The position numbers and the translations under genes were made by a program. This document shows positions 50,735-53,507 of a stretch of 53,507 nucleotides of DNA, piece after piece. The stretch's first letter is position 1; every line of letters begins with the position of its first letter. Under the pieces are notes generated by a model. The model was not told the origin of the DNA, did not search any database, and saw only the letters and a list, made by a program, of their open reading frames with translations. This stretch comes from an uncultured Oscillospiraceae bacterium (GTDB lineage Bacteria > Bacillota > Clostridia > Oscillospirales > Oscillospiraceae). Location: contig CATABD010000008.1 of NCBI GenBank assembly GCA_949494735.1, positions 1 through 53,507 on the forward strand. The letters are read 5' to 3'.

Positions 50735-52463
50735 TGTCCCCGCCCCCTTCCTGCTGGGAATCATAGATTTCACGGTAAATGGGGCTGCGCTCCATCAGCT
50801 CGCTGTGGGCGCCCACGTCGGCCACCGTGCCTTCGTCCAGCACCACGATTTTGTCGGCGTACTGCACGGAGCTGATGCGTTGGGCAATGATGATGACGGT
50901 GGTGCCCTTGAGGTTTTGCCGGAAGGATTCCCGGATGCGTCCCTCGGTAGCCGAGTCCACGGCGGAGGTCGAGTCGTCCAGTATGAGGACGGCGGGCTTG
51001 CGCACCATGGCCCGGGCGATGCAAAGGCGCTGCTTCTGCCCGCCGGACACGTTCACGCCCCCCTGTTCCAGGTAGGTGTCAAAGCCCTCGGGGAAGGACA
51101 TGATGAAGTCATAGGCCTGGGCGTCCTTGGCCGCCTGGATAAGCTCCTCCTCCGTGGCGTTTTCATTGCCCCAGAGCAGGTTCTCCCGGATGGTGCCGGA
51201 GAAGAGCACGTTGTTTTGCAGCACCATGCCGATCCGGCCCCGCAGGCCGTCCAGGGGGTAGTCCCGCACGTCCAGCCCGTCCACCAGCACCTTGCCGCTG
51301 TGTACGTCGTAGAACCGGGGGATCAGGTTGACCAGGGAGGACTTGCCCGTGCCAGTGCCCCCCACGATGGCCACGAACTCGCCTGGCTCCACCGTCAGAT
51401 TGATGTGCTTCAGCACGTCCTCCCCCGCCCCCTCGGTCTGGTAGCGGAAGGACACGTCCCGGAATTCCACCCTGCCCTGGGGGGCGGGCAGACTGGTTTC
51501 GCCGCCGTCGGTGATGGCGCTTTGGGCGTCCAGCACCTCGAATACTCGGCGGATGGACGCCTGGGCCCGGGTGTATTGGAGCACCGCCATGCCGATCATC
51601 ATGGCGGACATGAGGATCTGCATGATGTAGCCGGTGACAGTCTGGAGGTAGCCGATCTCCAGCTCGCCCCCCAGCACCATATTGCCGCCGTTGTAGAGCA
51701 CCAGCACCGTGGCCACCGAGAAGCAGATCATCATCACCGGCTGGATGGCCACCATGCGCAGCACCGCGTTCAACCCGGCGGTAGTAAAGCCGTCGTTGGC
51801 GTCCATGAATTTCCGCCGCTCATGGTCCTCCCGGACGTAGGACTTCACCACCCGCACGGCGATGAGGTTTTCCTGCACTGTCTCATTGAGGTGGTCCAGG
51901 GTTTTCTGCATCTTCTCAAACAGGGGGAAGCAGATTTTCATCAGCAGGCCCAGGGCAACGGCCATAAAGGGCAGCACCACGCACACCACCAGCGCCAGTT
52001 TGGGGCTGATGGCCAGGGTGAGGATGACGCTGGCTACCGTCATGGTGACGCCCCGGATGAGGACACGCAGGCACATAATGGCCACATTCTGGATATTAGT
52101 CAGGTCGTTGGTGAGGCGGGTGATGAGGGAGGAAGAGGAGAATCGGTCGATGTCCGCGAAGGAGAAAGACGCGATTTTTTCAAACTCCGCCCGCCGCAGG
52201 TTCGCACCCAGGCCCTGGGCGGCAAAGGCGGCGCACCGGGCGGCGTACCCGCCCACCACTGTGGCGATGAGGGCCACCGCCACCATCAGTGCGCCGGACT
52301 GCCAGATCACCGTCATGTTGTTTCCCTCAATGCCCTGGTTGATGATCCGGGCCATGAGCAGGGGGAGGATCAGCTCGCAGGCCGTCTCCAGCACCACCAG
52401 CAGGGGGGAGGCGGCGGCATAGCCCTGATAGCCCATGAGATAGGACGCAAGGCGTTTTAGCAA
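50727..52463 (-). CDS. ABC exporter half-transporter with degenerate ATP site
   Basis: 578 residues: six membrane helices (1-310) and an NBD with Walker A GGTGTGKSS, signature NVSGGQKQRLCIARA and Walker B VLILDDSTSAVD. The catalytic Glu after Walker B is Asp, as in the non-catalytic halves of heterodimeric exporters such as TM287/288 and BmrC/D. The partner gene overlaps by 8 bases. The start appears to be TTG 52463 with AAAGGAAG upstream. It is the second gene of the marR operon. Confidence 0.92.
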   Translation of the reverse strand: MLKRLASYLMGYQGYAAASPLLVVLETACELILPLLMARIINQGIEGNNMTVIWQSGALMVAVALIATVVGGYAARCAAFAAQGLGANLRRAEFEKIASFSFADIDRFSSSSLITRLTNDLTNIQNVAIMCLRVLIRGVTMTVASVILTLAISPKLALVVCVVLPFMAVALGLLMKICFPLFEKMQKTLDHLNETVQENLIAVRVVKSYVREDHERRKFMDANDGFTTAGLNAVLRMVAIQPVMMICFSVATVLVLYNGGNMVLGGELEIGYLQTVTGYIMQILMSAMMIGMAVLQYTRAQASIRRVFEVLDAQSAITDGGETSLPAPQGRVEFRDVSFRYQTEGAGEDVLKHINLTVEPGEFVAIVGGTGTGKSSLVNLIPRFYDVHSGKVLVDGLDVRDYPLDGLRGRIGMVLQNNVLFSGTIRENLLWGNENATEEELIQAAKDAQAYDFIMSFPEGFDTYLEQGGVNVSGGQKQRLCIARAMVRKPAVLILDDSTSAVDSATEGRIRESFRQNLKGTTVIIIAQRISSVQYADKIVVLDEGTVADVGAHSELMERSPIYREIYDSQQEGGGDNG

Positions 52464-52478
52464 AGATCACACTTCCTT

Positions 52479-52997
52479 TCAAAATGGGTCGTGGGAGGGC
52501 CCAGGCGGCGGGGGCGCCGGACCCAGGGGGTCGGGGGGCGGGTCGCACCGTCTGTCGCCGCCGATCTGGTACAGGTTTTCCAGCATCCGGGACAGAAGGC
52601 CGTCCGCCAGCGCCCGCTCCTCCGGGGGGAAGCCGTGGTACATATGCTCTTCCACCTGCCGGAAGGCGTCCATGCTCTGGGCGATGACGTCCCGCCCCTT
52701 TTGGGTGATGGCCACCCGGTTGCGGCGGGTGTCCCTCTCGTCGGTGCGGCGGGCCACATAGCCTTGCCGCTCCAGCACCTTCAGCGAGGCGGCCACCGTG
52801 GGTGGCGCACTGTGGAGCTTGTCGGCCAGCTCCTTCTGGGTAGGGGCGCGGGCGGGGTCGTCCGAATAGGTGGAAAGCTCCCACAGCAGCCGGGGGGAGC
52901 CCACGTCCCGCACCCCACGGCGGGCCAGCGCCGCCATGCAGGCATTGTGGTGGGCGCGCATGAGCTGCTGGAGCAGGATGCCGGTCTGGCTGCCCAT
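52479..52997 (-). CDS. MarR-family transcriptional regulator
   Basis: 172 residues with a central winged helix: PTQKELADKLHSAPPTVAASLKVLERQGYVARRTDERDTRRNRVAITQKG. The acidic-basic DERDTRRNRV wing is typical of MarR. The C-terminus is Pro-rich (PDPLGPAPPPPGP). ATG 52997 has GGAGGG upstream. It is the first gene of an operon with the two ABC exporter halves; an inverted repeat over its own transcription start suggests autorepression, released by an exported or toxic compound. Confidence 0.92.
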   Translation of the reverse strand: MGSQTGILLQQLMRAHHNACMAALARRGVRDVGSPRLLWELSTYSDDPARAPTQKELADKLHSAPPTVAASLKVLERQGYVARRTDERDTRRNRVAITQKGRDVIAQSMDAFRQVEEHMYHGFPPEERALADGLLSRMLENLYQIGGDRRCDPPPDPLGPAPPPPGPSHDPF

Positions 52998-53017
52998 AGA
53001 AATCCCTCCGAATCGTT

Positions 53018-53040
53018 CGCACACGAATGATTAGTGTGCG
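53018..53040. promoter_or_regulatory. inverted repeat, probable MarR operator
   Basis: CGCACAC (53018-53024) and GTGTGCG (53034-53040) around a 9-base centre. It lies between the promoter -10 and the ribosome site of the marR gene, where binding would block transcription. Confidence 0.6.
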
Positions 53041-53044
53041 TATT

Positions 53045-53072
53045 ATTTTACTCCGCCGCCGGAAAATGTCAA
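53045..53072 (-). promoter_or_regulatory. sigma-A promoter of the marR-ABC operon
   Basis: On the minus strand: TTGACA (plus 53067-53072), 16-base spacer, TAAAAT (plus 53045-53050). Confidence 0.6.
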
Positions 53073-53180
53073 GGGGGCGGGTGTGAACAGTTTGTGAATT
53101 CCGCAACGGAGGTTGTGGAAGAAATTTTTGATTTCCCCTTGACAAGCGGGGGTTTTCCTGTTACAATCTCCTTTGTTCAT

Positions 53181-53256
53181 GCGAGTGTAGCTCATCTGGT
53201 AGAGCGCCACCTTGCCAAGGTGGAGGTAGCGAGTTCGAGCCTCGTCACTCGCTCCA
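53181..53256 (+). tRNA. tRNA-Gly (anticodon GCC)
   Basis: 76-base cloverleaf: acceptor GCGAGTG paired with CACTCGC, D-arm GCTC...GAGC, anticodon stem CCACC/GGTGG around TTGCCAA (anticodon GCC), T-arm with GTTCGAG, discriminator T and encoded CCA. A hairpin with TTTTT follows within 50 bases. Confidence 0.96.
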
Positions 53257-53269
53257 CATGAAATAAACT

Positions 53270-53304
53270 ATCCCGACCAGCAACGCTGGCCGGGATAAAT
53301 TTTT
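53270..53304 (+). terminator. terminator after tRNA-Gly
   Basis: A 13-position stem with one mismatch (TATCCCG.CCAGC with GCTGG.CGGGATA), 3-base loop, then AATTTTTG. Repeated in unit 2, where a G-U pair replaces an A-T pair. Confidence 0.75.
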
Positions 53305-53306
53305 GC

Positions 53307-53326
53307 CGAACTCGCTACCTCCACCT
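53307..53326 (+). other. 20-base segment antisense to tRNA-Gly
   Basis: Exactly complementary over 20 bases to tRNA positions 53218-53237, i.e. the 3' anticodon stem, variable loop and 5' T-arm. It recurs at 53480-53499 in unit 2. Confidence 0.75.
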
Positions 53327-53400
53327 GTCAGCGCGGCTTGCCGCGCTGACGTGTAATCTGGAGGTGCGGGCCCCCACGGACGCAGGCCGTGGGGTGGGAT

Positions 53401-53507
53401 AGCGAGTTCGAGCCTCGTCACTCGCTCCACATGAAATAAACTATCCCGACCGGCAACGCTGGCCGGGATAAATTTTTGCCGAACTCGCTACCTCCACCTG
53501 TCAGCGC
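53401..53507 (+). repeat. tRNA-3'-end repeat, unit 2
   Basis: Second 107-base unit with the last 29 bases of tRNA-Gly but without the 5' part of the tRNA, so it cannot encode a tRNA. It ends exactly at the window end. Between the units, 53335-53400 holds a GC hairpin completion (GTCAGCGCGGC/GCCGCGCTGAC) and a CCCCACGG/CCGTGGGG hairpin. Confidence 0.9.

Larger units (their letters stand above)
53228..53334 (+). repeat. tRNA-3'-end repeat, unit 1
   Basis: 107-base unit starting inside the tRNA-Gly T-arm side (AGCGAGTTCG), running through the CCA end, a terminator-like hairpin, and a segment antisense to the tRNA. It is repeated at 53401-53507 with one difference (A/G in the hairpin). Confidence 0.9.

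Noticed and set aside
53245..53430. Minus-strand frame beginning MERVTRLELAIP
   Set aside because: It is the antisense of the tRNA 3' end and its repeat; 'RLELA' openings of this kind are well-known spurious translations of tRNA genes.
1..53507. CRISPR array or prophage module
   Set aside because: No regularly spaced repeats, Cas genes, integrase, terminase or phage structural genes were found; only the tRNA-end repeat hints at an adjacent element.

Overview
The window reads as chromosome of a high-GC, endospore-forming member of the Clostridia, most like an Oscillospiraceae gut anaerobe (Flavonifractor/Lawsonibacter type). This is inferred from gene content: a gpr spore protease divergent from rpsT, a NusG-domain-II/Gx-transporter pair, Rnf subunits with ApbE, split transketolase genes, many GTG/TTG starts and strong GGAGG-type ribosome binding sites. 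No 16S gene is present to settle the genus.

Layout. 1-2.9 kb: the end of a CoA-transferase subunit, a thiolase and an AspT-type antiporter. 3.2-6.2 kb: a LytTR response regulator, a GHKL sensor kinase and a ROK protein lacking a helix-turn-helix, in one operon closed by a terminator. 6.4-13.8 kb: three tandem GH3 glycosidase lipoproteins with a conserved 3' block. 13.9-16.5 kb: a GH3 of the reversed-domain type that breaks off and runs directly into the back half of a xylulokinase gene. 16.5-20.6 kb: DUF4867, an L-fucose isomerase-family protein and split transketolase, a pentose/deoxysugar set. 20.6-25 kb: an unrecognised minus-strand remnant, a membrane-anchored PI-PLC-like protein, a secreted lipoprotein, and a broken GH3 fragment fused to a truncated GHKL kinase. 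25.3-33.4 kb: a complete minus-strand catabolic operon (TAXI-TRAP transporter, 2-hydroxyacid dehydrogenase, FGGY kinase, class II aldolase, SDR) divergent from its probable GntR/UTRA repressor, with a 24-bp palindrome over the transporter promoter.

33.9-43.5 kb looks like an envelope redox region: NusG-II protein, Gx transporter, a divergent two-component system, DUF1622, a two-domain lipoprotein, ApbE, then RnfC, RnfD, RnfG and a small membrane protein. RnfA, RnfB and RnfE are absent from this stretch. Three copies of a ~164-bp MITE-like repeat lie here, two of them bracketing the rnf genes. 44-53 kb is housekeeping and export: an unknown protein, a BrkB-type membrane protein, gpr, rpsT, a WYL regulator fused in frame to a zinc ribbon, a heterodimeric ABC exporter with its MarR regulator, and tRNA-Gly(GCC). 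The 3' part of that tRNA is repeated 173 bp downstream, and the window ends exactly at the end of the second repeat.

Main points for a second look: the partial Rnf/ApbE module with its duplicated lipoprotein; the broken-gene junctions near 15.82, 23.63 and 23.93 kb, which are either real rearrangements or assembly joins; the conserved GH3 block; the MITE-like repeats; and the tRNA-associated repeat and antisense structure at the right end.
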